A DNA stretch of 64,000 nucleotides. Source: Bacillota bacterium. GTDB lineage: Bacteria > Bacillota > Sulfobacillia > Sulfobacillales > JAIMBI01. The stretch is taken from NCBI GenBank assembly GCA_021846505.1, contig JAJZWV010000003.1:53866-117865 (forward strand). The letters are read 5' to 3'. Shown here in pieces: positions 27,285 through 35,927 of this stretch (within the stretch, counting starts at the first letter, position 1; the number at the start of each line of letters is the position of its first letter). The notes beneath the pieces were generated by a model. That model searched no databases, had not been told where the DNA came from, and was given only the letters and a program-made list of their open reading frames with translations. A program made the translations under genes and the position numbers.

Positions 27285-28120
27285 CGGCGCCGCCCTTGGG
27301 GGACGGTGACGCCCACCGCTGCCGCCATGGCCGCGAGCGGCGCGTCATCGCCAAACCACCGCACCCAGGACCCCGCCGCCTGGCGCACCAGGAGCTCCCG
27401 GCCATCCACCACCTCGGCGCCATCCGCCAGCGCCTGCTGAAGCAGCGCTGACGGCCCATCGCCATACACCCAATCCACCACGCACTGGCCGGGATGGGAC
27501 CGGGGCAAGGCCCCCCAGGACACGCCGCCCGGCTGCCCGAGCGGCGTCGCGTTGACCACCAGGTCCGCCTGCCGCCACTCGCCCTCGGCCTCCGCCCAGG
27601 GCACGTGCGAACAGTTTCGGATCTGCCCGGCGATCCACGAAACCGGGCTCCTCGTGGCCACCACCACCGCCCCTGCCAGCGACTCCAGCGCCAGCGCCGA
27701 GGCGCGGGCGGCGCCGCCGCCGCCCAGCACCAAGGCGCGGCGCGGCGCCAGATCCCGGTCGGCCAGGGCCGCATAGAGCGCCGGGCCGTCCGTGTTGAAC
27801 GCTTCCCACGACCCGTCTGGCCGGCGCGCCAGCGTGTTGGCCACCCCCGCCCGCAGCACCCAGGGGTCGCGGCTGTGCATCCCGGGCAGCTCCAGTACAG
27901 CCGCCTTCAGCGGGATGGTGATGTTGACGCCGCGGCCGCCTAAGGCCGCCACGGCCCTCACGACCTCCTCCAGCTGGCCGGGCACCGTGTCGATGGGCAC
28001 GTAGTAGCAGTGCGACCACCCCCGGGCCTCATAGGCGGCGCGGTGAATCGCGGGAGAGCGGCTGTGCGCCACGGGATGGCCGAGCACGCCGTAGAGGGCC
28101 GGCTTAGGGAGTGGCGCCAT
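27281..28120 (-). CDS. aroE: Shikimate 5-dehydrogenase
   Basis: Reduces 3-dehydroshikimate to shikimate with NADPH, the step missing from the aroC-efp run. The 279-residue protein has 'YGVLGHPVAHSRSPAIHRAAYEA' (shikimate-binding Ser pair), 'GVNITIPLK' with the catalytic Lys, 'NTDGPALYAAL' with the catalytic Asp and 'LGGGGAARASALAL' for NADP. ATG at 28120 lies 17 bases inside yqeG, without a clear ribosome binding site, so translation is probably coupled. The track ORF adds 34 spurious residues. Confidence 0.95.
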   Translation of the reverse strand: MAPLPKPALYGVLGHPVAHSRSPAIHRAAYEARGWSHCYYVPIDTVPGQLEEVVRAVAALGGRGVNITIPLKAAVLELPGMHSRDPWVLRAGVANTLARRPDGSWEAFNTDGPALYAALADRDLAPRRALVLGGGGAARASALALESLAGAVVVATRSPVSWIAGQIRNCSHVPWAEAEGEWRQADLVVNATPLGQPGGVSWGALPRSHPGQCVVDWVYGDGPSALLQQALADGAEVVDGRELLVRQAAGSWVRWFGDDAPLAAMAAAVGVTVPQGRRR

Positions 28121-28646
28121 GGCTCGCCCGGGATGCGGCGTCGGCGATTCGTCGCCGGCGCATCGTCTGCGGCAGCACGAGGCGCTCGACCCGCCGCACC
28201 AGCCGCGTCGTCCAATACTCATGCTCGGTCATCGGCAGCACCAGGATTGTATAGCAGTGGAGGCGATTGCCGCCCAGCACATCCGTAAACACCTGGTCGC
28301 CAATCACGGCGGTGGTGCGAGGCTCGGTGTCAATGAGCTCCATAGCGCGGCGAAAGGCGCGGCGGCGCGGCTTGGCCGCATTGGCCACCGCCGGGACGTC
28401 CAGCCACTGCCCAAAGCGGCGGACGCGCGCCGGAAAGTTGTTGGACACCAGGCACAGCCGGAACCCTTGCTGCTTCGCCTGCTGCACCCAGCGGGACAAA
28501 TCTTTGGAGGCGCGGTCATTGTTCCAGGCCACCAGCGTGTTGTCCAGGTCCAGCACCAGTCCGACGATGCCGCGCCGCCGCAGGCGCTCCAGGTTGATGG
28601 CATAGATGGACGGCACATAAAGGCGCGGCCGAAGCCTTTCAACCAA
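28104..28646 (-). CDS. yqeG: YqeG family HAD phosphatase
   Basis: A 180-residue HAD-superfamily protein (YqeG/PGP-like type IIIA). HAD motif I is 'VLDLDNTLVAWN', motif II 'LCLVSNNFPARV', the Lys is in 'NAAKPRRRAF' and motif III is 'TAVIGDQVFTDVLGGNR'. The substrate in bacteria is not firmly known; in many Firmicutes yqeG is followed by aroE as here. It appears to be the first gene of the yqeG-aroE-prepilin peptidase unit. Confidence 0.93.
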   Translation of the reverse strand: MVERLRPRLYVPSIYAINLERLRRRGIVGLVLDLDNTLVAWNNDRASKDLSRWVQQAKQQGFRLCLVSNNFPARVRRFGQWLDVPAVANAAKPRRRAFRRAMELIDTEPRTTAVIGDQVFTDVLGGNRLHCYTILVLPMTEHEYWTTRLVRRVERLVLPQTMRRRRIADAASRASHGATP

Positions 28647-28851
28647 GCTGCGGCCTCCTCCCGGTGGATCCCAAGTGCTGGAGTGCCTCTAATTATACCA
28701 TGACGCCCACGGCCCTCACCTGCCCGGCGGCAGCGAGCGCTGGCCCGGCGAAGGTGATCCGTGCATCGAAGCCGCCTGGGGAACCCAAGGTTCGGCCTGC
28801 GCGCCTCCATCGCGGGACCGGCCCCCCCGCCCAGGGGGCCTTATCGTTGAG
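28647..28851. other. Upstream region of yqeG with no gene
   Basis: About 200 bases before the yqeG start. On the minus strand it contains an AT-rich patch (near 28692-28704, TAATTATACC) that may hold the yqeG promoter, but no convincing -35/-10 pair could be fixed. Confidence 0.35.
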
Positions 28852-29085
28852 GGAGTGGAGCGGCGGCGCACGGCCGAGAGCATCGAGCCCTGGCTCCACG
28901 ATATCCGCGACCTGACCTGCCGCGAAGAGCACCGGTGGGTGCGCACCCGCCGTGTCCCGCGCATCGTGGCCTCTTGGCGCCGTGCCGCCGTCGCCTGGCT
29001 CCGGCCGCGGCCCGGCACACCCTCATCCGGGGTGAATCACTTGCGCTGGCATCCCCACCCGGCCCACTCTCTCCGTCTAGCCTGA
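28852..29085 (+). pseudogene. Transposase C-terminal remnant (ISAs1/IS4-like)
   Basis: The frame ending at 29085 reads 'ERRRTAESIEPWLHDIRDLTCREEHRWVRTRR' type sequence followed by 'VPRIVASWRRAAVAWLR' and 'NHLRWHPHPAHSLRLA'. This matches the end of DDE transposases of the ISAs1/H-repeat group (ER..W.IEN.LHWVRDV.F.ED...VRTG.AP..MA.LRNLAI.LLR, then ALR.HARDP.RPL.LL). Only about 75 codons of the C-terminus remain and the residues are degraded. No N-terminal part was found upstream. Confidence 0.5.
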
Positions 29086-29088
29086 AGG

Positions 29089-29435
29089 GCCGCGCCCTTC
29101 CGCGGCATCGAAGCCTTCTTCGTCAGCACTGCCGCCTGGGGTCGACATCGGCCCGCTCGACCCACGATCCAAACGGTCCCGGGCCGCCTCAACTTTGCCG
29201 ACCTGTTCTCCCGCCCCACCGGGGGCTTTACACAGGGCGGCAGTTCCCGTAGGGTGACGGTCATCCCTTGGGGGACCGCGTGCGGCGGCATCCTGGGCGA
29301 CACACGCGTCTCGGTGGAGTCTCATCTTCTCACAAGCAGACGGACCAGCGCGACAGGACATTTGGGCGGCGGCTATACCGCAGCCGCCCCGGCATTGGGC
29401 GAGATGGAGCCCAGTCACTGAGGAGGGACATGCTC
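29089..29435. other. Leader region of the APC permease gene
   Basis: About 350 bases with no gene that I can support. The permease ribosome binding site GAGGAGGG lies at its end. No clear promoter hexamers or riboswitch were recognised; part of it may be further debris of the upstream transposase. Confidence 0.35.
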
Positions 29436-30800
29436 ATGACTACTGCACCTCATAGACGCTTAAAGCCAGCCATCGGAGTCGTGCAAGCGGTGGCTTTTGC
29501 ATTGGCGGCCACCTCACCGACCGCCTCCGTGTTTCTGACGTATGGATCCGCGTGGGCGGTGGCGGGAACCGGGCTGGTGATCGGATTTCTCATCGGAGCC
29601 GTCATCGCGTTTGGCATTGCGCTCTCGTACGCGGAAGGTGCGAGCGCTTATCCGTACACCACCGGTGGTGACTACTCCATCGTGGCGCAGGCCCTGGGCC
29701 GCCGAGTGGGCAGCGTCTACACCTCGCTGTTCACCTTCAAAGGCATCGTCATTCCGGCGGTGTTGAGTCTCGCCACCGCCGCGTACATACAGGCCGTCAT
29801 ACCCACCTTGCCGCTGGCGCCCACCGCAGTCGTGGTGCTGCTTCTGGTGCTGGTCTTGTCGTTCGAGGGCATTCGGGTATCCAGCGGCGTCGCCACGGCC
29901 ATGGTGGCATTGGAGTCGGTGGTGCTAATTGGCTTCATGGTGGTGGCGGCGACTCACATGCATCAGCCGCTCAGCGTGTTGGTCCACCCGGTGATGTCCA
30001 CTGGCCACACGTTAGTCGCTGCAACCAGCGCGGGCATCATCGCATCAGTGGTGTCGGCGCTGTTTGCGTTCAATGGCTGGGAAGCCAGCCTATATGTGAG
30101 CGAGGAGACGAAAACCAATCCCCGCGGCATCGGTCGAACGGTGGTCGTGAACATCGGCCTCATCGTCGGGCTGGAGGTGGTCGCCATCGTGTTGGCCACA
30201 CTGGCCCTGCCCCACCTGTCCCTCGCGCAGCACAGCGTCATTCCGCTGGCCGTGGTCGTGCGCTCCTCGATGGGAGTGGTGGGTGCGACGGCACTGCTGG
30301 TGGGTGTGGTGGTGGCCACGTTTGACTCGACCCTGGCCTCGACGGTCGTGTACGGGCGCATCTACTACGCGATTGCGCGCGATGGCCACTGGCCAGGCGG
30401 CCTCAATCGCTTCTTTCTCAAGCTGAATCGGCAGGGAGTGCCCTACGGGGCCTTCGTCGTCCTGGGCGTCATCAACGTAGCCATCTGCCTCATGAGCACG
30501 CTGACCTCGCTCGTCATCTTTACGGGGGCACTCCTGATGGTGCTCTATCTCGGCGTCTCGATCTCCAGCTTCGCCACCCGTCGCCGAGCCCACCCGCAAT
30601 TTCGCATGCCCTGGTGGCCGATTCCTCCCGCCATTGGGATCGTCGGCATCTTGATGGTGTTTTCGCAGCTGAAACTGGCGGCCCTGGCCATCGTGCTGGG
30701 CATGGTGGCCGTGGGGCTGGTCTGGAGCTTCGCACATGAATCGGACGCGGGCCAGCGGACGAGGGACTCAGGCGGGGAGCCAGTGGAGTCGCCGCACTGA
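29436..30800 (+). CDS. APC-superfamily amino acid permease
   Basis: A 454-residue, 12-helix permease of the amino acid-polyamine-organocation superfamily. The first helix has 'VQAVAFALAATSPTASVF' with the unwound Gly/Ser region, and 'SALFAFNGWEASLYVSEETKTNPRGIGRTVV' is the typical helix 6 and loop. Substrate unknown. Start ATG at 29436 is 8 bases from AGGAGGG; the ATG at 29430 is too close and the track start (29268) has no support. It stands alone between decayed sequence and a convergent membrane protein. Confidence 0.9.
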   Translation: MTTAPHRRLKPAIGVVQAVAFALAATSPTASVFLTYGSAWAVAGTGLVIGFLIGAVIAFGIALSYAEGASAYPYTTGGDYSIVAQALGRRVGSVYTSLFTFKGIVIPAVLSLATAAYIQAVIPTLPLAPTAVVVLLLVLVLSFEGIRVSSGVATAMVALESVVLIGFMVVAATHMHQPLSVLVHPVMSTGHTLVAATSAGIIASVVSALFAFNGWEASLYVSEETKTNPRGIGRTVVVNIGLIVGLEVVAIVLATLALPHLSLAQHSVIPLAVVVRSSMGVVGATALLVGVVVATFDSTLASTVVYGRIYYAIARDGHWPGGLNRFFLKLNRQGVPYGAFVVLGVINVAICLMSTLTSLVIFTGALLMVLYLGVSISSFATRRRAHPQFRMPWWPIPPAIGIVGILMVFSQLKLAALAIVLGMVAVGLVWSFAHESDAGQRTRDSGGEPVESPH

Positions 30801-30889
30801 TGCGGGGCCGGGCGATCCGCCCAGGCCGAGGTGGCCAGCCCTCGCCCCGCACCCGAAGCATCGCGCGCCCGGGCGGCTCAGCCGCTTCG

Positions 30890-31570
30890 CTAGGGGGCTG
30901 CGCTGCGGGTGGGCCGTGCGGCGGACCGGACGGGCGGGGCCACAGCCAGGTAGATGAGCAGGATGCCGAGCACCTCCGACGCATAGAACAGAGCCGGGAT
31001 CCCATAGGCCGCCAAGGTGTCGGCCAACGAAAAGACAATCCCGCCCAGCGCCAGCTCCAGATGGGCGAATTTCCTCGTGCGCCACCAAGACAGCAGGGCA
31101 CCCGCCACGAGCGCGGCACCCCCGAGGGTCCCCAGAATGGCAAAGCCGGCAATCACCAAGCCACTGGGCAACACCCGCGTCACCTCTCGGCTGGCCAGCA
31201 GCACCTGTCGCAGGGCAGAGGGGTTGAGCGGGCTGCCGGCCGTTCCCATCACCATCAGCTCCAGCACCACCAGAATGACGGCTAGGTAAGGCCAGGCCCA
31301 GCGCTTCCACAGCAGAAACATGGAGCCCGCGCCCATGGTGGCGGGGATGGCAGCAGCCACCACCACATACGTACGGTACGACACGGGGCTGAAGGTCCCG
31401 CTGACGAGGGCCAGCCACTGGAGCGCCGTGCCCACGGCAATCAGCCAAAACGAAAGGCTCCACCATAAGCTCGGACGCAGCCGGCGCTCCAGATAGTGCC
31501 GCGTGAACACAAGTCCAAGCCATGCGGCAATCACGCTGGTTGCGAGTGCCGCCCATGCGTCTACGGACAT
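30890..31570 (-). CDS. Seven-helix membrane protein of unknown function
   Basis: A 226-residue protein with about seven predicted membrane segments: 'WAALATSVIAAWLGLVF', 'SLSFWLIAVGTALQWLAL', 'YVVVAAAIPATMGAGSMF', 'YLAVILVVLELMVM', 'VIAGFAILGTLGGAALVAGAL', 'LGGIVFSLADTLAAYG', 'ALFYASEVLGILLIYLAV'. No family recognised and no catalytic motif seen. ATG at 31570 lies 10 bases after GGAGG; a GTG two codons earlier is possible. It is convergent with the APC permease. Confidence 0.75.
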   Translation of the reverse strand: MSVDAWAALATSVIAAWLGLVFTRHYLERRLRPSLWWSLSFWLIAVGTALQWLALVSGTFSPVSYRTYVVVAAAIPATMGAGSMFLLWKRWAWPYLAVILVVLELMVMGTAGSPLNPSALRQVLLASREVTRVLPSGLVIAGFAILGTLGGAALVAGALLSWWRTRKFAHLELALGGIVFSLADTLAAYGIPALFYASEVLGILLIYLAVAPPVRSAARPTRSAAP

Positions 31571-32315
31571 GCCCACCTTGCCTCCCCGGAGTATGCTGCG
31601 ATTCCTGCGCGCCGCACAGGTGCGGCTGTCGCGCCCGCCATCACGGGCGGCCGGTGCGGACTGGCCTCCACCGGTGACGCCTCCTGCACGGCGCCCCTAA
31701 TCATAGCCGGGACGGGCCCCGGTGGAAACCGGGGCCGCTCGACGGGTGCGGGACGCCGCCGCGCCCCGCGATTTGCCGACCCCTCGACGGTGCCCTTGAA
31801 TTTCGTGGGCTGGTGGGCGAAGCGCAGTCCAGCTTGGGCTGCCTGGGGCCAGTGGGTCGCGCGGCTCAGCGGGGCCGCGGCTGTCCAGCCGTGCGCGCCC
31901 CATGTGACGAGGGCCAGAGGCAGCCCCCCCCCCCCCACGGTGAAAGAGCGGATCGCGGCGCTGGGGAGCTTAGCGGCGCAGCCGCGGGCCCTCGACATGC
32001 CCCCTGCTATATCGGGCACATGACTGCGGCTGAGGGCCGCTCCCTGAGGCGCCAGCCGCCATCGGCGGGCAGCGCAAGTGCGGGATGCCGGTGGTCCAGC
32101 GAGCAGGGAATACGGGGATCGGGATCCTCGCCGGGCCACCGCCCCCACTCCGCTAAGCATAGGGCCCTTCTCCGTGCGAGGCAGCGCCACCCGTGTTCGC
32201 CCCATTTCCACCCCGCAGCAGACATCAGGTGACTCGCGGCCAATACGGTCGACCCCCGCCTCGCTGTGCCGTTGCCCCGTCCACGCGGATCCCGGTTGCC
32301 ACCCGCGCGGCCGAA
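31571..32315. other. Long gene-free region with a 13-base poly-C tract
   Basis: About 745 bases between two divergent genes. Open frames on both strands lack family similarity, good starts and protein-like composition. A run of 13 C (31924-31936) is the longest homopolymer noted in the window. A frame around 31790-31870 encodes a Trp-rich stretch ('NFVGWWAKRSPAWAAWGQW') that looks protein-like but that I cannot assign; it may be a gene remnant. Confidence 0.4.
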
Positions 32316-32354
32316 TATGATACCCTCATTCCGACCCACGGGTCGGAATGAGGG
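32316..32354 (+). promoter_or_regulatory. -10 element and 32-bp palindromic operator of the TetR-MFS unit
   Basis: CCCTCATTCCGACCC and GGGTCGGAATGAGGG (32323-32337 and 32340-32354) are perfectly complementary, with AC between. TATGAT (32316-32321) directly precedes it, with a weak TTGCCA-like -35 further upstream. A bound dimer would cover the transcription start and reach into the ribosome binding site, the classic position for TetR autorepression. Confidence 0.8.
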
Positions 32355-32362
32355 GGCAGGCC

Positions 32363-32950
32363 ATGCGCACCTTCACCAAGCAAGCCTCGGAGGTCCGCCG
32401 GCAAGCACTGCTGGAAGCGGCGAGCCGCCTATTCCGCGCGCACGGATACGCCGGCACCCAGATGTCCGCCATTGCGGCGGAGGCGGGCCTCAGCAAAGGC
32501 GGCGCCTATTTTCACTTTCCCTCCAAGCAAGCCGTGCTGCTGGCCGCGCTCGCCTTTGAAGCCGAGCAGTTCGACCAGCGGCTCCGTGAGCGGGCCGAGC
32601 AAGCCCCCGACGCGCCCACGCGGCTCATGCTTTACATCACGGGCCACCTCGACGCCTCTGACACGGACCTGCCGCTGGACCTTTGGGTGGAAGCGCTGCG
32701 AGTGCCGGAGGGGGTTGCCTTGCTGCGAGAGGCCTACCGGCGGGTTCGTGAGCAGGTGGCGACGCTGCTCGCGGACGGCGGCCGCGGCGCACCGAATGCC
32801 ACCCACCGCGCCGCGGCGGCGCTGGTCGTGGCGCTGCTGGACGGCCTGGACTTGCAAGCCGCCATCGATCCCGAGGCGGCGCCCAATCCGGCCCTCTTGA
32901 AGGAGGCGGCCCTCAAGATGGTGCGGGCTCTTACCCATGTTGATGAATGA
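32363..32950 (+). CDS. TetR family transcriptional regulator
   Basis: A 195-residue regulator with an N-terminal HTH (residues about 8-55: 'ALLEAASRLFRAHGYAGTQMSAIAAEAGLS', recognition helix 'GLSKGGAYFHFPSK') and an all-helical ligand domain. The ATG at 32348 given in the track lies within the operator; GAGGGGG six bases before ATG 32363 supports the shorter start. It overlaps the following MFS gene, whose expression it probably controls together with its own through the palindrome at 32323-32354. Confidence 0.92.
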   Translation: MRTFTKQASEVRRQALLEAASRLFRAHGYAGTQMSAIAAEAGLSKGGAYFHFPSKQAVLLAALAFEAEQFDQRLRERAEQAPDAPTRLMLYITGHLDASDTDLPLDLWVEALRVPEGVALLREAYRRVREQVATLLADGGRGAPNATHRAAAALVVALLDGLDLQAAIDPEAAPNPALLKEAALKMVRALTHVDE

Positions 32951-34118
32951 GCCCCGCGGCCGGGCTCGCATGTTGAGCGTCGCCCTGCTTGGGTTTTTGC
33001 TGCTGGACGATCTGGTCCAGATGGTGCTGCTGCCGCTCATGCCGCCATTTATCCAGTTTCGGCACTGGGCGCCGTGGCAGGCGGGGGTAGTCATGGGCGG
33101 CACCGCCGTCGGGCTGATTCTGCTGAGCCCGGTGATGGGGCATTGGCTGGCGCGTGGCGCCCGGGCACGCCTCTTGTTCGCTGCCAGCGCGCTCGCGACC
33201 GTTGGCGCCGTATTAGCCCTCGGGCAGTCACAATCCTTTTGGGCATTTGCCCTCGCAGTGGGGGTGCTGGGCCTCGCGCAGGCCGGCTTGTCGCCAGCCC
33301 TCTTTGGCAGCCTGGGGGCCATCCTGCCGCCGGCAGAACGCACCGGCCAACTCGTGCTCGTGAACCGGGTGGCCATCCTGGGCACCTTGCTCACGCCCCT
33401 GCTGAGCGCCGGCCTTTTGGCGGTGCTGGGGCCCCGCGCCACGTTTGCCGCCTTGGCCGCAGCGTTCGCGGCGCTGACGCTGGGCGGCCTGTCCAAGGTC
33501 CCCGGCCGGACTCCCCGCCCGCCATCCTCGCCCGCGAACGACCCTCCGCGCCGCGCGGCCTTGTTTTGGGCCACACTGGTCATGGCCGTTGTGGGACTCT
33601 TCGAGGTGCTCCTGCCTCTTCGGCTGGCGAAGCCCCTGCACTGGACGCCGGCCGACACGGCGCTCTACTACTGCGGCCTAGGGATCATTGTCGCCGCCAC
33701 CGAGTGGGTGGCGGATCACTGGGCCTCCCTGGGGTCTCCGGTGCACCGCCTGGTCATCGCCGTGCTGTGGCTGCTGGCCGGGACAGCGGCGCTGCCATGG
33801 ATTCACGCGGCGTGGCCGTTTGCCATCGCGGCCTGGGCCACCGCGCCGGCCATCGGGCTTCTGTTGGACCTGGTATTCGCGCAAGCCGGGGGGACCTCCG
33901 ATGCCGCGGTCGGATTCGGCTGGCTGGAGGCGGCCCTAGCCGCCGGCAGCTTGGTGGGCACCGCCGGCGGCGGCGCCCTCATCTCGTGGGGGGGATGGCC
34001 TCTGCCGCTGTGGGTGCTGGGCGCAGGGCTCGTGGCGGTGCTGATGGTGCTGGGATTGCACCCCCCGGCGTGCGTGGCTGCAGCCCAGCCCGACCGCCGG
34101 CGCCGCGGGCACTCCTGA
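32937..34118 (+). CDS. MFS transporter, probable efflux pump
   Basis: A 393-residue major facilitator with about 12 helices. It opens with 'MLSVALLGFLLLDDLVQMVLLPLMPPF' and has 'PVMGHWLARGARARLL' after helix 2, a diverged motif A. The ATG at 32937 lies 14 bases inside tetR (ATG 32943 is an alternative); no separate ribosome binding site, so translation is coupled. Pairing with an autoregulated TetR suggests drug or metabolite export, but the substrate is unknown. Confidence 0.87.
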   Translation: MLMNEPRGRARMLSVALLGFLLLDDLVQMVLLPLMPPFIQFRHWAPWQAGVVMGGTAVGLILLSPVMGHWLARGARARLLFAASALATVGAVLALGQSQSFWAFALAVGVLGLAQAGLSPALFGSLGAILPPAERTGQLVLVNRVAILGTLLTPLLSAGLLAVLGPRATFAALAAAFAALTLGGLSKVPGRTPRPPSSPANDPPRRAALFWATLVMAVVGLFEVLLPLRLAKPLHWTPADTALYYCGLGIIVAATEWVADHWASLGSPVHRLVIAVLWLLAGTAALPWIHAAWPFAIAAWATAPAIGLLLDLVFAQAGGTSDAAVGFGWLEAALAAGSLVGTAGGGALISWGGWPLPLWVLGAGLVAVLMVLGLHPPACVAAAQPDRRRRGHS

Positions 34119-34261
34119 CGCGGGCGGCCATGCGGGTCCCCCATGAGGCGCTGTCGCCTGCCGGTGGATTGGTTCGCGCCGGACAATCCCTGCCAGCCGA
34201 TGGCCGGGCCCGGTCATGCCCGCGCCACCGCCGTGGAGATCAAGTGGCCCTGGCCTCGGGA

Positions 34262-34856
34262 TCAGCCCGACAGCTGCCCGCCGAGATTCACCAGGATCGC
34301 TTCCACCGTCGGCAGCGACATGCCCACGCCCGTCACATCAAACGACGTGTTCGCCACGTCAAATTGAGCATAGTTCACGCGTACGCCGCTGGCGGTTCCG
34401 GCCCCTCCAGCTCGCGACGACGGCCTGACGGCCCTCAATCGTGACGGTTCGCGGATTGGGCACCCCCGTTGAATAGCGTCCCGGCGCTTCCAGGATGTTG
34501 GGCGACCAAAAAGGCCTCCCCGAACTGGTGTAGTTCAGCGTGACGAATTTCCTCGAATCCGTGCCATGGACGTGCGCGAAAAACGTAAAGCGTCCCGGCA
34601 ACACCGCGTGGCCGGGCGTCACGATGTGAAAGGGCAGTTGCTGTTGCGCTTGGCTCAAGGTGAGCGCCGGGATAGCACCTGGCCGGGATCCGGACGTTTC
34701 GCCTGGCGGCACCCTTTAAGCAGCCCGGCTGACGGGATGGTGGATGCCTGTCGCATGCGCGGTGGGCGTGGCCCATGAGCGGACCAGGAGCCCATCCGGG
34801 GCGAGTGCTGCCACGGCCATGACCCCGAGGGCCAGCCTAACGTGCGATCGCGTCAT
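34262..34856 (-). pseudogene. Exported DUF4367-like protein, broken by a stop and a frameshift
   Basis: ATG at 34856 follows AGGGAGGGAG and begins a signal peptide ('MTRSHVRLALGVMAVAALA'). After 46 codons a TAA (34716-34718) interrupts. The same frame continues 'LTLSQAQQQLPFHIVTPG', 'VTLNYTSSGRPFWSPNILEAPG' and 'TVTIEGRQAVVASW', then a one-base shift near 34400 is needed to reach 'GVRVNYAQFDVANTSFDVTGVG' and 'VEAILVNLGGQLSG' ending at TGA 34262. The order fits the DUF4367 domain seen in anti-sigma-type and sporulation-linked secreted proteins. Not in the ORF track as one gene. Non-functional unless the sequence has errors. Confidence 0.72.
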
Positions 34857-35023
34857 GGCAACTCCCTCCCTGGCGCGTCGAACGGACATGCCTAAATCTC
34901 ATCAGATCATCAGGGTTTCCCTCGATTATAAACCCGTTTGAACCCGAAGGGCCCGCCAGCAGCCGGAGCGCGGCGGCACGCGCGCTGAGGATTCGGGGGC
35001 CCCTGGCCTCGAAGGCGCTCCCC

Positions 35024-35575
35024 TCAGCGGTCCGCCAGCAGCAGTTCACCGAGACGGCAGGAAAACCCCGGCAGCACCCCATCCTCCACGGCCGCGTCCG
35101 GATCCGCGATGACCCGGGCATTGTCGCCGGGCCGATGCTGCACCAACGTGCGCCGCTCAGGATCCACCACCCAGACCGAACGGACGCCCGCGGCCAGGTA
35201 CTGCTCAACCTTGCGGTGGATGTCGGGCTCCGACGAATCGTGAACCTCCACGGCCAGGTCGGGCGGGACGTGGACGAAGCCGGTTTCACCCCCGAGCTGC
35301 CGCACCCGCGCCACGGAGTAAAAGGCCACATCGACGCCGCGCAGCGTCTCGGGGTTATCTTGGAGATACACACCCAGCTCAGCGCCGTTTACTTCACCAA
35401 GTTGGTGGGCGGTGACAAACACGTTCAGCAAGGTGGCAATGTGCACCACCAGCTGACCATGCCGGCGGCCGGCCGGGGCCATGATGATCAACTCTCCCGC
35501 GTCGATCTCATACCGCCAGCCGGCCGGGAGCCGGGCCAGCTCCTTGGCGGTCCACGGCTCGGCCATTTTGGCCAT
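35024..35575 (-). CDS. Uma2 family (DUF820) putative endonuclease
   Basis: A 183-residue PD-(D/E)xK-fold protein of the Uma2/DUF820 family, abundant in cyanobacteria, Chloroflexi and some Firmicutes. Core residues: 'GVDVAFYSVARV' (Asp), 'PDLAVEVHDSSEPDIHRKVEQYL' (Glu-Val and Lys) and 'SVWVVDPERRTLVQH'. Usually 'EV.SP' stands where 'EVHDSSEP' is seen. ATG at 35575 directly follows CGGAGGTGTGTC; the track start is 10 codons too early. Function of the family in cells is unproven. Confidence 0.9.
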   Translation of the reverse strand: MAKMAEPWTAKELARLPAGWRYEIDAGELIIMAPAGRRHGQLVVHIATLLNVFVTAHQLGEVNGAELGVYLQDNPETLRGVDVAFYSVARVRQLGGETGFVHVPPDLAVEVHDSSEPDIHRKVEQYLAAGVRSVWVVDPERRTLVQHRPGDNARVIADPDAAVEDGVLPGFSCRLGELLLADR

Positions 35576-35605
35576 GACACACCTCCGTCGCACGCCTCTA
35601 TCCAA

Positions 35606-35927
35606 TTATAGGCCGTGCCGGCGCGCTCTTCTACCCTCGCCAGCCCAGCCTTAGGGCCTCTGCCCGCGCGGCGAAGAATGGACGATGGCGTGCCGCCCCA
35701 CTCGTCAGACACCCCGGATCGGGTCGGCCCCGACGCGGCCCACGCCTCGGCGGTCTCGCGTTCCCGCGCGGGACCTGCTCGCCGCAGCGCGAGGAGCATA
35801 GTTCTGGGCGTCGGCCCCGCCGCGCTAGCTCGGCGGGCAGGGTGCGGCAAGGTGCCCTGGCAACGGGGCCGCCCGCTGTGGCGTTGACTGGTCAGGGCCA
35901 ATCTCGAGCGGGAGGGGATGAATCCGC
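35606..35927. other. Intergenic region between Uma2 and BNR-type lipoprotein
   Basis: About 320 bases between divergent genes, GC-rich, with an open plus-strand frame (35615-35887) lacking a ribosome binding site or family match. It must contain the promoters of both neighbours, but no clear hexamers were found. Confidence 0.4.
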
